Shown here piece after piece: positions 25,631 to 33,938 of a stretch of 64,000 nt of DNA (its first letter is position 1; each line of letters begins with the position of its first letter). Source of the DNA: Streptomyces lacrimifluminis (GTDB taxonomy: Bacteria; Actinomycetota; Actinomycetes; Streptomycetales; Streptomycetaceae); contig NZ_BMMU01000017.1 of the NCBI RefSeq assembly GCF_014646095.1, positions 105,142 to 169,141 of the forward strand. Reading direction: 5' to 3'. The position numbers and the translations under genes were made by a program. The notes under the pieces were generated by a model. The model did no database searches and was not told the DNA's origin. It saw only the letters and a list, made by a program, of their open reading frames with translations.

Positions 25631-26269
25631 TCAGTCGTCGTCGGAGTGCTCCTGCGTGACCTTGCCCGTGTCGAGCGCCACCTTCCACTCGCTCGCCGCG
25701 CCGCCCTTCACCGTCTCCACGCTCCACACCACCGAGCCACCCTCCTCGTCACCGCCGACCTCGGTGACCGTGCCCTTCGCCGCGGCGGCAACGGCGGCCT
25801 CCCGGGCGTCGAACTTCGCGCCCCTCAGCGCGGCGAACTCGGAGCGGTCGTCCTTGTCGTTGTCGTCGTCGGTGTCACGCTGCGCCCCCAGCACCTTCCC
25901 CGTGCCGGAGACCTTGACGTCGTACTCGGCCCCGTCGCCCCGCACGACCTCCACGCCCCACGTGCCGGCGTCGGCGTCGTCGTCGTCCTGCGACTCGGCG
26001 GAGACGGCGGTGCCCGGGGTGTGCCGCAGCGCCGCGGCGATGGCCTCGGCGGCGGTGCTGCCGCGAACAGCCGTACCGTCGTCGGCGCTGTCGGCTTCGT
26101 CGACGGCGTCGGTCTCGTCCGTGTCGTCGTCCCGGTCGGAGGCCACCCGCACGTTCGCCCCCGTCCGGTCCCGCGCCGCCGTCTCGTCGCCGCCCGCCGC
26201 GAAGGCGGCGACGGTGCCGCCGGCCAGGGCGGTGGCGGTGAGGGTGGCGATGACGATGTTCCGCTTCAT
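25631..26269 (-). CDS. Secreted acidic PepSY-domain protein
   Basis: 212-residue exported protein. Signal peptide MKRNIVIATLTATALAGG to AAFAAG, then an Asp/Glu-rich spacer (SDRDDDTDETDAVDEAD) and two PepSY-like units: one at about 70-130 (AAEAIAAALRHTPGTAV, then WGVEVVRGDGAEYDVKVSG) and one at about 150-205 (AREAAVAAAAKGTVTEV, then SVVWSVETVKGG). PepSY units often inhibit or sense extracytoplasmic proteases or metals. The frame is open 39 codons upstream through a tandem Pro-Asn-Glu repeat, but the signal peptide fixes the start. Divergent from a two-component system whose kinase also has an acidic outer domain, so it is probably a target of that system. Confidence 0.85.
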   Translation of the reverse strand: MKRNIVIATLTATALAGGTVAAFAAGGDETAARDRTGANVRVASDRDDDTDETDAVDEADSADDGTAVRGSTAAEAIAAALRHTPGTAVSAESQDDDDADAGTWGVEVVRGDGAEYDVKVSGTGKVLGAQRDTDDDNDKDDRSEFAALRGAKFDAREAAVAAAAKGTVTEVGGDEEGGSVVWSVETVKGGAASEWKVALDTGKVTQEHSDDD

Positions 26270-26364
26270 GGGATTTCCTGCCTCTTCGTTCGGTTCATTC
26301 GGTTCGTTCGGTTCAGCGGCGATTCGCTCCGCTTCGTTGACGAGAACCAAGCTGCCCGACGGCG

Positions 26365-26401
26365 GCTGAAGCGAGCCTGAAGGCACCTGAAGGCGTCTTC
26401 A
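26365..26401. promoter_or_regulatory. Phased CTGAAG repeats in the divergent PepSY / response regulator promoter region
   Basis: CTGAAG occurs at 26365-26370, 26376-26381 and 26386-26391, then its inverse CTTCAG at 26396-26401. Start-to-start distances are 11, 10 and 10 bp, one helical turn each, the spacing expected of tandem OmpR/PhoB-type dimers. The array ends 24 bp before the response regulator ATG and about 95 bp from the PepSY start. Confidence 0.6.
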
Positions 26402-26425
26402 GCTTCGTTTTGCGAGGCTGTACGC

Positions 26426-27091
26426 ATGCGACTGTTGATCGTCGAGGACGAGAGGCGGCTGGCCCTGTCACTCGCCAAGGGCCTGACCGCCGAGGGATAC
26501 GCCGTGGACGTCGTCCACGACGGCAGCGAGGGCCTGCACCGGGCCACCGAGACGCCGTACGACCTGGTGATCCTCGACATCATGCTGCCCGGCCTCAACG
26601 GCTACCGGGTCTGCGCGGCCCTGCGCGCCGCCGGCCACGAGGTACCGATCCTCATGCTCACCGCCAAGGACGGCGAGTACGACGAGGCGGAGGGCCTGGA
26701 CACCGGCGCCGACGACTACCTGACCAAGCCCTTCTCCTACGTCGTCCTGGTCGCCCGGGTGAAGGCGCTGCTGCGCCGACGCGGATCCGCGGGAACCTCG
26801 CCCGTCCATGTGGTCGGCGAGCTGACGGTCGACACCGCGGCCCACCGCGTCCACGTCGGAGAGAGCGAAGTCACCCTCACCGCAAAGGAGTTCGCCGTCC
26901 TGGAACAACTCGTCGTGCGGGCCGGCGAGGTGGTGTCCAAGGCGCAGATCCTGGAGCACGTCTGGGACTTCGCGTACGACGGCGACCCGAACATCGTCGA
27001 GGTGTACGTCAGCACGCTGCGCCGGAAGCTCGGCGCTCCGCTGATCCGGACCGTGCGCGGTGCCGGGTACCGGCTGGAGGTGCCGCGGTGA
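26426..27091 (+). CDS. OmpR/PhoB-type response regulator
   Basis: 221-residue regulator. Receiver domain: acidic pair in LIVEDERR, phosphoacceptor Asp51 in LVILDIMLPG, Lys in DDYLTKPFSY. C-terminal winged helix: LTVDTAAHRVHVGE, then LTAKEFAVLEQLV and NIVEVYVSTLRRKLG with the final hairpin VRGAGYRLEVPR. ATG preceded by GCGAGG. Its stop overlaps the GTG of the kinase gene (GTGA). It probably regulates itself and the divergent PepSY gene through the repeats just upstream. Confidence 0.95.
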   Translation: MRLLIVEDERRLALSLAKGLTAEGYAVDVVHDGSEGLHRATETPYDLVILDIMLPGLNGYRVCAALRAAGHEVPILMLTAKDGEYDEAEGLDTGADDYLTKPFSYVVLVARVKALLRRRGSAGTSPVHVVGELTVDTAAHRVHVGESEVTLTAKEFAVLEQLVVRAGEVVSKAQILEHVWDFAYDGDPNIVEVYVSTLRRKLGAPLIRTVRGAGYRLEVPR

Positions 27092-28488
27092 GGCGCGCTC
27101 TCGGCTCCGTGCGGGCCCGGGCGACCCTCGCTGCCACCCTCGTCGTCGCGGTCGCGCTGGTCGCCGCCGGGACCGCCGTACTGCTGTCGCTGTGGTCCAA
27201 CCTCAGCGGCCAGGCCGGTACGCAGGCCGAGCGGACCGCGCGGGCGGTCGCCGCCGATCTCGCGGCCGGGACGGCGTACGACAAGCTGTCGCTCGACGCC
27301 GACGACCGGCCCGTCCAGGTCGTCGACGCCGCCGGACGGCTGGTCGCGGCCAGCGAGGACCTGGAGCGGATCAGCGGCACGGGTGTGGCCGCCGTGCGTC
27401 CGCAGGTGCCCGCGGACAGCGGCCGTGACGACAGCGCGGCCGAGGACGACGGCTCCCTCTCGCCCGGCGAGATCGACGAGGACGTCTCCTTCACCGACGG
27501 GTCCGCGACCGTCGAGGGCGACGAGGCCGACTACCGGTTCGCTGCCGTGCGGGTCGAGGTCGACGACAAGGGCACGCTCACCGTCCACGCCGGCGCGCCG
27601 CTCTCCGTCGAACAGAGCGCCGTCAGCACCGCGTTGACCGTCATGCTGATCGGGTTCCCGCTGCTGCTCGGTGTCGTCGCGGGCGTCACCTGGCTGGTCA
27701 CCCGGCGTGCGCTGCGCCCCGTCGAGGGCATCCGGGCCGAGATGGCCGCGATCACCGCCTCCGAGGATCTCGCCCGACGCGTCCCGGTGCCGGACACGCA
27801 CGACGAGGTGGCCAGGCTCGCCCGGACCACGAACGAGACACTGGCCGCCCTGGAGACCTCCGTGGAACGCCAGCGCCGGTTCGTCGCGGACGCCTCGCAC
27901 GAGCTGCGCAGCCCCATCGCCTCCCTGCGCACCCAGCTCGAGGTCGGCGCCGCACACCCGGAGTTGCTGGATGTGGACGGGGCCGTCGAGGACACCGTAC
28001 GGCTGCAGCGCCTCGCCGCCGATCTGCTGCTGCTCGCCCGGCTGGACGCGGGGGAGCGGCCCGCCGACGCGCGCTTCGACCTCGCGGAACTGGTCCGCGA
28101 ACAGGCGGAGGGCCGGACAGGACTGACGGTCGAGGCAGGCGCCGTGGAGGTGGCCGGGTCCCGGATGCAGCTGGGGCGGCTGGTCGCCAATCTGCTGGAC
28201 AACGCGCAGCGGCACGCCCGGTCGGTGGTCACCGTGTCCGTACGGCGGGAGGGCGGACGGGCCGTTGTCGAGGTCGCCGACGACGGGGACGGGGTGCCCA
28301 TGGCGGACCGGGACCGGGTCTTCGAGCGGTTCGTACGGCTCGACGCCGCCCGCAGCCGCGACGACGGCGGCGCCGGGCTCGGACTCGCCATCGCCCGGGA
28401 CGTCGCCGTACGGCACGGCGGCACACTGAGCGTGCGTGAAGCGACAACAGGCGGAGCCCTGTTCGAGCTCCGCCTGCCGATCACCTGA
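27088..28488 (+). CDS. Sensor histidine kinase of the OmpR-type pair
   Basis: 466 residues from a GTG that overlaps the regulator stop. Topology: TM1 at about 11-34; an outer domain about 35-180 with an acidic, Ser-rich stretch (DSGRDDSAAEDDGS region); TM2 about 183-205; a HAMP linker; the H-box FVADASHELRSPIAS with His271; and a HATPase domain with N-box LVANLLDNAQRHA, G1 EVADDGDGVP and G2 GAGLGLAIARDV. The acidic sensor loop and the neighbouring acidic PepSY protein suggest a cation or envelope signal, by inference only. Confidence 0.94.
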   Translation: MRRALGSVRARATLAATLVVAVALVAAGTAVLLSLWSNLSGQAGTQAERTARAVAADLAAGTAYDKLSLDADDRPVQVVDAAGRLVAASEDLERISGTGVAAVRPQVPADSGRDDSAAEDDGSLSPGEIDEDVSFTDGSATVEGDEADYRFAAVRVEVDDKGTLTVHAGAPLSVEQSAVSTALTVMLIGFPLLLGVVAGVTWLVTRRALRPVEGIRAEMAAITASEDLARRVPVPDTHDEVARLARTTNETLAALETSVERQRRFVADASHELRSPIASLRTQLEVGAAHPELLDVDGAVEDTVRLQRLAADLLLLARLDAGERPADARFDLAELVREQAEGRTGLTVEAGAVEVAGSRMQLGRLVANLLDNAQRHARSVVTVSVRREGGRAVVEVADDGDGVPMADRDRVFERFVRLDAARSRDDGGAGLGLAIARDVAVRHGGTLSVREATTGGALFELRLPIT

Positions 28489-28503
28489 TCCGTCGGACGG
28501 GTT

Positions 28504-28980
28504 CTACGGCCGGCCCCGTCGGCCGCGCAGGTGCTGCGCGATCGGCTTGAGCGACGTGCTGAGCTGGGCCAGGGCTTCCGGGGTCAGCAGCTCGATGAAG
28601 TGCCGCCGCACGGACGCCACATGATGGGGCGCGACCTTGTTCATCGTGTCCATGCCCTGCTCGGTGAGCACCGCGTACAGGCCCCGCCGGTCGGACTCGC
28701 AGTTCTCGCGGCGGACCAGGTTCGCGTTCTCCATGCGGGTGATCTGGTGGGAGAGCCGGCTCTTGGACTGGAGAGTGGCGGACGCGAGGTCACTCATCCG
28801 CATGCGCACGTCTTCGGATTCGGAGAGGTTCACGAGGATCTCGTAGTCGTTCATCGTCAGGCCGAACGGTTGCAGGTCCTTTTCGAGCTGGTATGCCAAC
28901 AGCCTGTTGACCTCCAGGTGGGTGCGCCAGGCGCACTGCTCCGCGTCGGTCAGCCAGCTTGCGGCCGTCTCGGTCTCCAT
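28504..28980 (-). CDS. MarR-family transcriptional regulator (downstream of AIM24 genes)
   Basis: 158-residue winged-helix regulator: N-terminal helix WLTDAEQCAWRTHLEV, LTMNDYEILVNLSE, recognition helix region LASATLQSKSRLSHQITRME and wing ENCESDRRGLYAVLTEQG, as in classical MarR repressors. The C-terminus is basic (HLRGRRGRP). ATG preceded by a weak purine run. It lies 92 bp downstream of the three AIM24 genes on the same strand and may be partly cotranscribed. A small palindrome directly upstream suggests autoregulation. Confidence 0.92.
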   Translation of the reverse strand: METETAASWLTDAEQCAWRTHLEVNRLLAYQLEKDLQPFGLTMNDYEILVNLSESEDVRMRMSDLASATLQSKSRLSHQITRMENANLVRRENCESDRRGLYAVLTEQGMDTMNKVAPHHVASVRRHFIELLTPEALAQLSTSLKPIAQHLRGRRGRP

Positions 28981-28991
28981 GAATGAAGTCT

Positions 28992-29002
28992 ACCTAAAAG
29001 GT
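28992..29002. promoter_or_regulatory. Short palindrome upstream of the MarR gene
   Basis: ACCT-AAA-AGGT lies 11 bp ahead of the MarR ATG, in a locally AT-rich patch that contrasts with the region. Size and place fit a minimal autoregulatory operator, but it is short enough to be chance. Confidence 0.3.
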
Positions 29003-29072
29003 TGAAAGGCGAACTAGTGAGGGTGGCGTGACGACGGGCACACGTTCGATGTCACACTCCGCAGACTACCGC

Positions 29073-29870
29073 TCACAGCCCGAAGCGACGCTGGAGGTCG
29101 CCGAGCTGTCCGGGAAGGCGCGGTGCGCCCGGTTGCTGTGGATGGCCTGTGGGGGCCCCACCGCCGCCCGGCACTCCCGGCTCGTGCGGAACCACTCCCG
29201 TGGCCTGCTCGGCCATGAGGGTCTCGCTGGACTGGAGCAGTACCGTGCCGGCCCCGACGAACTCGAACTGGTGCTCCTCGCCCGAGGCTCCGCCGATGCC
29301 CGTCATCGCACGTAGACCGCCCATCAGACCCGTCATGTACCCATGGTCGTAGTGGTGGCAGGGCGAGGGGCAGTCGGCCCAGCCGACCAGGGCCTGCGGG
29401 TCCACCCGGATGGGGGGTTCCATGAACACCACCGGGCCGTTCGAGGCGGCCACGAACTTGCCCGTTCCGATGAGGGTGAGGAAGCCCGGCACGATCGACT
29501 GCTTGAGCGCGAGACTTGGCTGAAAAGCGAGGAGGTTGCCCGAGCGAATGGTCAGGTTGCCCTCCTCCAGATCGTACGAATTCACGTCGAAGGCCCGGTC
29601 GGCGAGGAGCATCTTGCCCGAACCCTCGGCCACGACCCAGTCGCTCGCGTGCAGAGGCGAATGAAAAGACGTACGGACAAGACGGTCCAGACGGCCGTGT
29701 CCGATGCCGTTGAAGTCGATCGAGCCGTAGTAGGCGATCATCTTCCCCTTCTGCAGGAACCACTGGCTCCCCTTGAGCTCCACGCAGAAGGTGTAGTTGT
29801 TGACGCTGTCGTCGGACGGCAGCGTCATCGGGTCGTGGACGACGGGCCCCGCGCCCGGGTAGGTGGTCAC
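29073..29870 (-). CDS. AIM24-family protein A (longest of three)
   Basis: 265-residue beta-rich protein of the AIM24/TRAP-like fold. Recognisable elements are FCVELKGSQWFLQKGKMIAY early, a central GEGSGKMLLADRA-type strand (AEGSGKMLLADRAFD), LTIRSGNLLAF and the late SLIGTGKFVAASNGPVVF and GLMGG(L)RAMTG segments, ending in a Pro/Gly-rich tail of about 45 residues. GTG start overlaps the stop of AIM24 B (GTGA). The function of bacterial AIM24 proteins is not established; mitochondrial AIM24 supports inner-membrane organisation. Confidence 0.82.
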   Translation of the reverse strand: MTTYPGAGPVVHDPMTLPSDDSVNNYTFCVELKGSQWFLQKGKMIAYYGSIDFNGIGHGRLDRLVRTSFHSPLHASDWVVAEGSGKMLLADRAFDVNSYDLEEGNLTIRSGNLLAFQPSLALKQSIVPGFLTLIGTGKFVAASNGPVVFMEPPIRVDPQALVGWADCPSPCHHYDHGYMTGLMGGLRAMTGIGGASGEEHQFEFVGAGTVLLQSSETLMAEQATGVVPHEPGVPGGGGAPTGHPQQPGAPRLPGQLGDLQRRFGL

Positions 29871-30517
29871 AGCTTCTCCTCCGACGCCTGGACGTACACC
29901 GCACCGCTGCCGCTGAGCTCCAGCTGGAACGCCTCGCCCGAGCCGCGGCCCACCATGTCGCGCCAGCCGAGCGCGGTGGACAGCTTGTTGCGGACGTCGC
30001 CGTGGTGCGCGACGTACGCCTGGGGGTCGACATGGACCGGGCGCTGGGGGGTGATCGGCACCTCGATCACCCCGCCGTGGGCCATGACGGCGACCGCGCC
30101 CTGCCCCTTGAGGGTGGTGGTGAACAGGCCCTGGCCCGTCACCTGCCCCCGGACCATGCCCATGACGCCGCCCTGCGAGCCCATGAACATCGTGCCCTGC
30201 TGGAGCGTGCCGTCGAAGGCGAGGAGACGGTCCGCCTCGACGCACAGCGTGTCCCCGGTGAGGTTGATGACCTGGATGTGGTGGCCGCCGTGCCCGAAGA
30301 GGACCGTGCCGCTGCCCTCGACGGTCATCAGCGGGGTGGCCTCGTTCGCGACCCGGCGGCCGATCATCGACATGATCCCGCCCTGGCCGCCCTGCACGTT
30401 GGGCGTGAAGGACACCTCGCCCTTGTAGGCGAGCATCGCCCCGCGCTGGCTGAAGACGCGCTGGCCGGGCATGAGGGTCGCCTCGACCATCTTGGAGTTG
30501 ATCTCACGGAAGGGCAT
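29867..30517 (-). CDS. AIM24-family protein B
   Basis: 216 residues, starting MPFREINSKMVEATLMPGQR. Gly-rich beta repeats: QRGAMLAYKGEVSFTP, GGIMSMIGRRVANEATPL, GSGTVLFGHGGHHIQVINL, then GQGLFTTTLKGQGAVAVM and the C-terminal GSGAVYVQAS. There is no signal peptide or membrane segment. The ATG stands 1 nt after the stop of AIM24 C and the stop overlaps AIM24 A. An ORF start further up would overlap AIM24 C and has no homology. Confidence 0.87.
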   Translation of the reverse strand: MPFREINSKMVEATLMPGQRVFSQRGAMLAYKGEVSFTPNVQGGQGGIMSMIGRRVANEATPLMTVEGSGTVLFGHGGHHIQVINLTGDTLCVEADRLLAFDGTLQQGTMFMGSQGGVMGMVRGQVTGQGLFTTTLKGQGAVAVMAHGGVIEVPITPQRPVHVDPQAYVAHHGDVRNKLSTALGWRDMVGRGSGEAFQLELSGSGAVYVQASEEKL

Positions 30518-30518
30518 G

Positions 30519-31151
30519 TCACACGTCCCCGGCGATCGTGTTGCGCTCACTGGGCTGGACGTACACCAGGCCGTCGCCCTCGAAGCGGATCTGGAAGGCC
30601 TCGCCGCCGCCCTCGCCCATGAGGGTGCGGAACGTCACCCCGGACTGGAAGGACTGCCGGACGTTGCCCTGGTGCGCGATGTACGCCCCCGGGTCGACCG
30701 TCAGCGGGAACTGCGGGCTGACGCGCAGCACCACCGCCGGCCCGTCCGACATGATCGCCGCCTGGCCGTGCCCCTCCACGGTCGTCGTGAACAGGCCGTT
30801 GCCCTGCGAGGCGCCGCGCATGCCGGTGAACGACGTGCCCGTGCGCAGGCCCGAGTCGGTCGCCAGCAGGTTGCTCGACTCGACGTACAGCTTGTCCCCC
30901 TGGAGGCCGACAAGGTTGATCTCCGAGGCGCGGTCGGCGAACCAGCACGTCCCGTGCCCCTTCACCTCCATCAGTGTCATCTGCTCACCGGTGATCCGCC
31001 GGGTGACCATCCCCCGGATGCCCTCACCGCCGCCGCTGAGCTTCTTGAAGTCCATCTGCCCGTCGTACGCCACCATCGAGCCGTTCTTCGCCTTGACGGC
31101 GTCCCCGGTCATGTCGATGGCCAGCACCTTGCTGCCTTGAAGTCGAAACAT
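30519..31151 (-). CDS. AIM24-family protein C (first gene of the operon)
   Basis: 210 residues from MFRLQGSKVLAIDMTGDAVK. Elements shared with AIM24 B: NGSMVAYDGQMDFKK, EGIRGMVTRRITGEQMTL, GHGTCWFADRASEINLVGL, GNGLFTTTVEGHGQAAIM and a C-terminal GDGLVYVQPSE strand. The motif order is the same in all three proteins, so the cluster arose by tandem duplication. The longer upstream frame has no homology and reads into the promoter region. Divergent from the DUF3817 gene by about 206 bp. Confidence 0.87.
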   Translation of the reverse strand: MFRLQGSKVLAIDMTGDAVKAKNGSMVAYDGQMDFKKLSGGGEGIRGMVTRRITGEQMTLMEVKGHGTCWFADRASEINLVGLQGDKLYVESSNLLATDSGLRTGTSFTGMRGASQGNGLFTTTVEGHGQAAIMSDGPAVVLRVSPQFPLTVDPGAYIAHQGNVRQSFQSGVTFRTLMGEGGGEAFQIRFEGDGLVYVQPSERNTIAGDV

Positions 31152-31357
31152 CGCCACGGGGCGAAGGTAGCCCGCCGAGCACCCCGGGCAACAGATCCCG
31201 AAGGTGGAGATCGCCCCTGAACCTCCCCCTAGGGGCCGAACATCCGAACGTCCGTCCGCACCCCCGTACCGGTCGCCCGAGCCGCCGGTGTCACAATGGG
31301 CGAACGTTTGTGCATCCATTCACAAAGCGACCCCCTCGCACCCACCGAAGGTGACCC

Positions 31358-31711
31358 GTGGACATCAAGACCGCCTCCGCTCTCCGCCGCCTGCGCCTGG
31401 TCTCGGCCCCCGAAGCCGTTTCCTTCCTCCTCCTGCTGGTCTGCTCGGTGCTGAAGCGGACCACGGACTTCAACGCGGTGCCCGTCATGGGCGCGGTCCA
31501 CGGATTCCTCTTCGTCCTCTACGTGATCTTCTGGGCGGACGCCTGGAACCGCGCCAAGTGGTCCCTGAAGACCGCGGCCCTCTACTTCGTCCTCTCCGTC
31601 CTCCCGGCCGGCGGCTTCTTCGCCGAGCGCAGGCTGCGCCGCGAGGCCGAGAGCGCGGTCGACGCGGCCATCGCCTCCCGGGTCCGCCAGGAAGAGGCCT
31701 ACAAGTCATGA
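31358..31711 (+). CDS. DUF3817 membrane protein (copy 1)
   Basis: 117-residue integral membrane protein with three predicted helices (about 13-32, 45-64 and 70-90) and the family pattern VHGFLFVLYVIFWADAW, AKWSLKTAALYF, FFAERRLR. GTG start with GAAGGTG ahead. The stop overlaps the next ATG (ATGA). A second DUF3817 gene lies at 37683. Function unknown; a role as a membrane partner of a transporter has been proposed for the family only in general terms. Confidence 0.85.
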   Translation: MDIKTASALRRLRLVSAPEAVSFLLLLVCSVLKRTTDFNAVPVMGAVHGFLFVLYVIFWADAWNRAKWSLKTAALYFVLSVLPAGGFFAERRLRREAESAVDAAIASRVRQEEAYKS

Positions 31712-32037
31712 TCGCCGCCTTCTCCGTGACGCCCCTCGGCGTCGGTGAGGAGGTGGGGGAGTACGTCGCCGACGCCGTCCGCGTCGTCCGCGAGTCCGGG
31801 CTCCCCAACCGCACCGACGCCATGTTCACGTCCATCGAGGGCGACTGGGACGAGGTCATGGACGTCGTCAGACGTGCCGTCGCCGCCGTCGAGGCTCGCG
31901 CGCCGCGTGTCTCCCTCGTCCTCAAGGCGGACATCCGCCCCGGCGTGACCGACGGTCTGACCTCCAAGGTGGAGACGGTGGAGCGTCACCTCTCCCCGTC
32001 ATCCTCACCCGGTGACGAGGCACCCCTCAACCGGTAA
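31708..32037 (+). CDS. MTH1187 / YkoF-like thiamine-binding family protein
   Basis: 109-residue ferredoxin-like protein: MIAAFSVTPLGVGEEVGEYV, DAMFTSIEGDWDEVMDVV, SLVLKADIRPG, with a C-terminal helix VETVERHL. This is the compact UPF0045/MTH1187 domain, some members of which bind thiamine or its precursors. The ATG overlaps the DUF3817 stop, so the pair is an operon; a joint role in small-molecule transport is inference. Confidence 0.85.
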   Translation: MIAAFSVTPLGVGEEVGEYVADAVRVVRESGLPNRTDAMFTSIEGDWDEVMDVVRRAVAAVEARAPRVSLVLKADIRPGVTDGLTSKVETVERHLSPSSSPGDEAPLNR

Positions 32038-32090
32038 ACCGGCCCCGTACGCGCTCACCCGTCCGGACGCACCCAGTTCGACTCGCCGTC

Positions 32091-32114
32091 ATATCTCCAC
32101 TTTGGTGGGGATAT
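32091..32114. promoter_or_regulatory. 10-bp inverted repeat upstream of the glycosyltransferase gene
   Basis: ATATCTCCAC and GTGGGGATAT flank TTTG with one mismatch (tolerated as G-U in RNA). It ends 27 bp ahead of the GTG start and is the most AT-rich spot for several hundred bases. Either an operator at the promoter or a leader hairpin. Confidence 0.5.
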
Positions 32115-32141
32115 CGGCTCGTTCGATCACTGGAGGGCGCT

Positions 32142-33935
32142 GTGCGGCCGGACGGCTACGACTACGACACCCACAGCCGGCTCGCCGGACCCCTGACCGA
32201 GGCGCCCGCCGGATCCCCGTACCAGGTGCGGTACACCTCGCTCCTCTCCCGCGAGCCGCGCCGAATACGCGCCGTCCTGCTCATGACCCTCGCGCCCCTG
32301 CTCACCGGGGCCCTGCTCGTCTACCTCGTGTGGCCCACCCACTGGGTGGAGCGCGAGGCCGGTGAGACGTGGATGGTCGATCTCGACATCGTGATGCTCG
32401 TCGCCATCGGGCTGATCGAACTGTTCATGGTCGTCAACGTGGCGTCCATCGCCCACGCCACCATGGTCGCCCGCGACCCCGTCCCCGTCGTACCCGAGCC
32501 CGGCATCCGCGTCGCCTTCCTCACCACGTACGTCCCGGGCAAGGAATGCCTCGCGATGGTCCGGGCCACCCTCGAAGGCGCGACCCGCGTCCACCACACC
32601 GGCCCCCTGGACGTCTGGCTCCTCGACGAGGGCGACGACGAACAGGCCAAGGCGCTCTGCGCCGAACTGGGCGTACGGCACTTCAGCCGGCACGGGGTCC
32701 CCGAGTGGAACCGGGACAAGGGCGTCCACAAGGCCCGTACCAAGCACGGAAACTACAACGCGTGGATCGCCATGCACGGCGACGAGTACGACCTCTACGC
32801 CTCCGTCGACACCGACCACGTCCCGCTCCCCAACTTCCTGGAGCGGATGACGGGCTTCTTCCGCGACCCGGACGTCGCCTTCGTCGTCGGCCCCCAGGTG
32901 TACGGCAACTACACCCACCCCGTCACCAAGGCCGCCGAGTCCCAGCAGTTCCTCTTCCACGCGCTCATCCAGCGCGCCGGCAACCGCTACCGCGCCCCCA
33001 TGTTCGTCGGCACCAACAACGTCGTACGCATCGCGGCCGTCAAACAGATCGGCGGCCTGTACGACTCCATCACCGAGGACATGGCCACGGGGTTCGAGCT
33101 CCACCGCCGCCGCAATCCGCGCACCGGGCGCCACTGGAGGTCCGTCTACACGCCCGACGTGCTCGCCGTCGGCGAGGGGCCCGTCTCCTGGACCGACTTC
33201 TTCACCCAGCAGATGAGGTGGTCGCGCGGCACGTACGAGACGCTCTTCAAGCAGTACTGGAAAGCGCCCTTCACCATGCCCCCGGGCCGGCTCTTCTCGT
33301 ACACGCTCATGCTCGTCTACTACCCGATGACCGCCGTCAACTGGTTCCTCGGCATTCTGAGCTGCTTCCTCTTCCTCTGGTTCGGGGCCTCCGGCACCCA
33401 GGTCACCGCCTCCGTCTGGCTGATGCTCTACAGCGACGCCGCCGCCCTCCAGATCGGGCTGTACCTGTGGAACCGGCGGCACAACGTCTCGCCCCACGAA
33501 CCCGAGGGCTCCGGCGGGCTCGCCGGCATGGCGATGTCGGCGCTCTCCGCGCCGATCTACCTGAAGTCCTTCGGCGCGGCCCTGCTCCGCCGCCCCAGCC
33601 GGTTCGTCGTCACGCCCAAGGGCGGGGACGCCAGCCCCGACCGGCTGCTCACCTTCCGCATCCATCTCTTCTGGGCCGCCCTGCTGGCGATCTCACTCGT
33701 CGCCTCCGTCCACCTCGGCCACACCCATGTGGCCATGCGCACCTGGGCCGTCCTCGCCATGGCGATCTCCCTGGCCCCGGTCGGGGTGTGGATCGCCACC
33801 CGGATCAAGGACCACAGGGCACGCAGTGAGAGCAGAGAAAGCAGGGAGAGCAGGGAAATCAGGGAGTGCGAGGAACCGGTGATCGCCACCGGCGCCGTCG
33901 CCCCGGTCTCCAGCACCTCGACAGGAGGCAACTAG
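32142..33935 (+). CDS. Membrane family 2 processive glycosyltransferase (CslA/cellulose-synthase-like)
   Basis: 597-residue beta-glycan synthase type. Two N-terminal membrane helices (about 44-62 and 82-104) precede the GT-A domain, with the D,D,D,QxxRW residues: LLDEGDD near 160, SVDTDHVP near 223, ITEDMATG near 311 and QQMRW at 356-360. Four to five membrane helices follow (about 385-570). The C-terminus has a charged SRESRESRE repeat. GTG start behind TGGAGGG. The copper oxidase gene follows after 3 bp, and a GH6 lipoprotein gene is convergent. This is the gene content of the S. coelicolor/lividans cslA-glxA-cslZ locus that makes the hyphal tip glycan, but from memory the locus sits elsewhere there, so this may be a paralog or a second system. 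Confidence 0.88.
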   Translation: MRPDGYDYDTHSRLAGPLTEAPAGSPYQVRYTSLLSREPRRIRAVLLMTLAPLLTGALLVYLVWPTHWVEREAGETWMVDLDIVMLVAIGLIELFMVVNVASIAHATMVARDPVPVVPEPGIRVAFLTTYVPGKECLAMVRATLEGATRVHHTGPLDVWLLDEGDDEQAKALCAELGVRHFSRHGVPEWNRDKGVHKARTKHGNYNAWIAMHGDEYDLYASVDTDHVPLPNFLERMTGFFRDPDVAFVVGPQVYGNYTHPVTKAAESQQFLFHALIQRAGNRYRAPMFVGTNNVVRIAAVKQIGGLYDSITEDMATGFELHRRRNPRTGRHWRSVYTPDVLAVGEGPVSWTDFFTQQMRWSRGTYETLFKQYWKAPFTMPPGRLFSYTLMLVYYPMTAVNWFLGILSCFLFLWFGASGTQVTASVWLMLYSDAAALQIGLYLWNRRHNVSPHEPEGSGGLAGMAMSALSAPIYLKSFGAALLRRPSRFVVTPKGGDASPDRLLTFRIHLFWAALLAISLVASVHLGHTHVAMRTWAVLAMAISLAPVGVWIATRIKDHRARSESRESRESREIRECEEPVIATGAVAPVSSTSTGGN

Positions 33936-33938
33936 GCC

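Noticed and set aside
33825..33875. Purine-rich AGAGAAAGCAGGGAGAGC-type repeat as a regulatory element
   Set aside because: It lies inside the glycosyltransferase reading frame and simply encodes the Ser-Arg-Glu tail.
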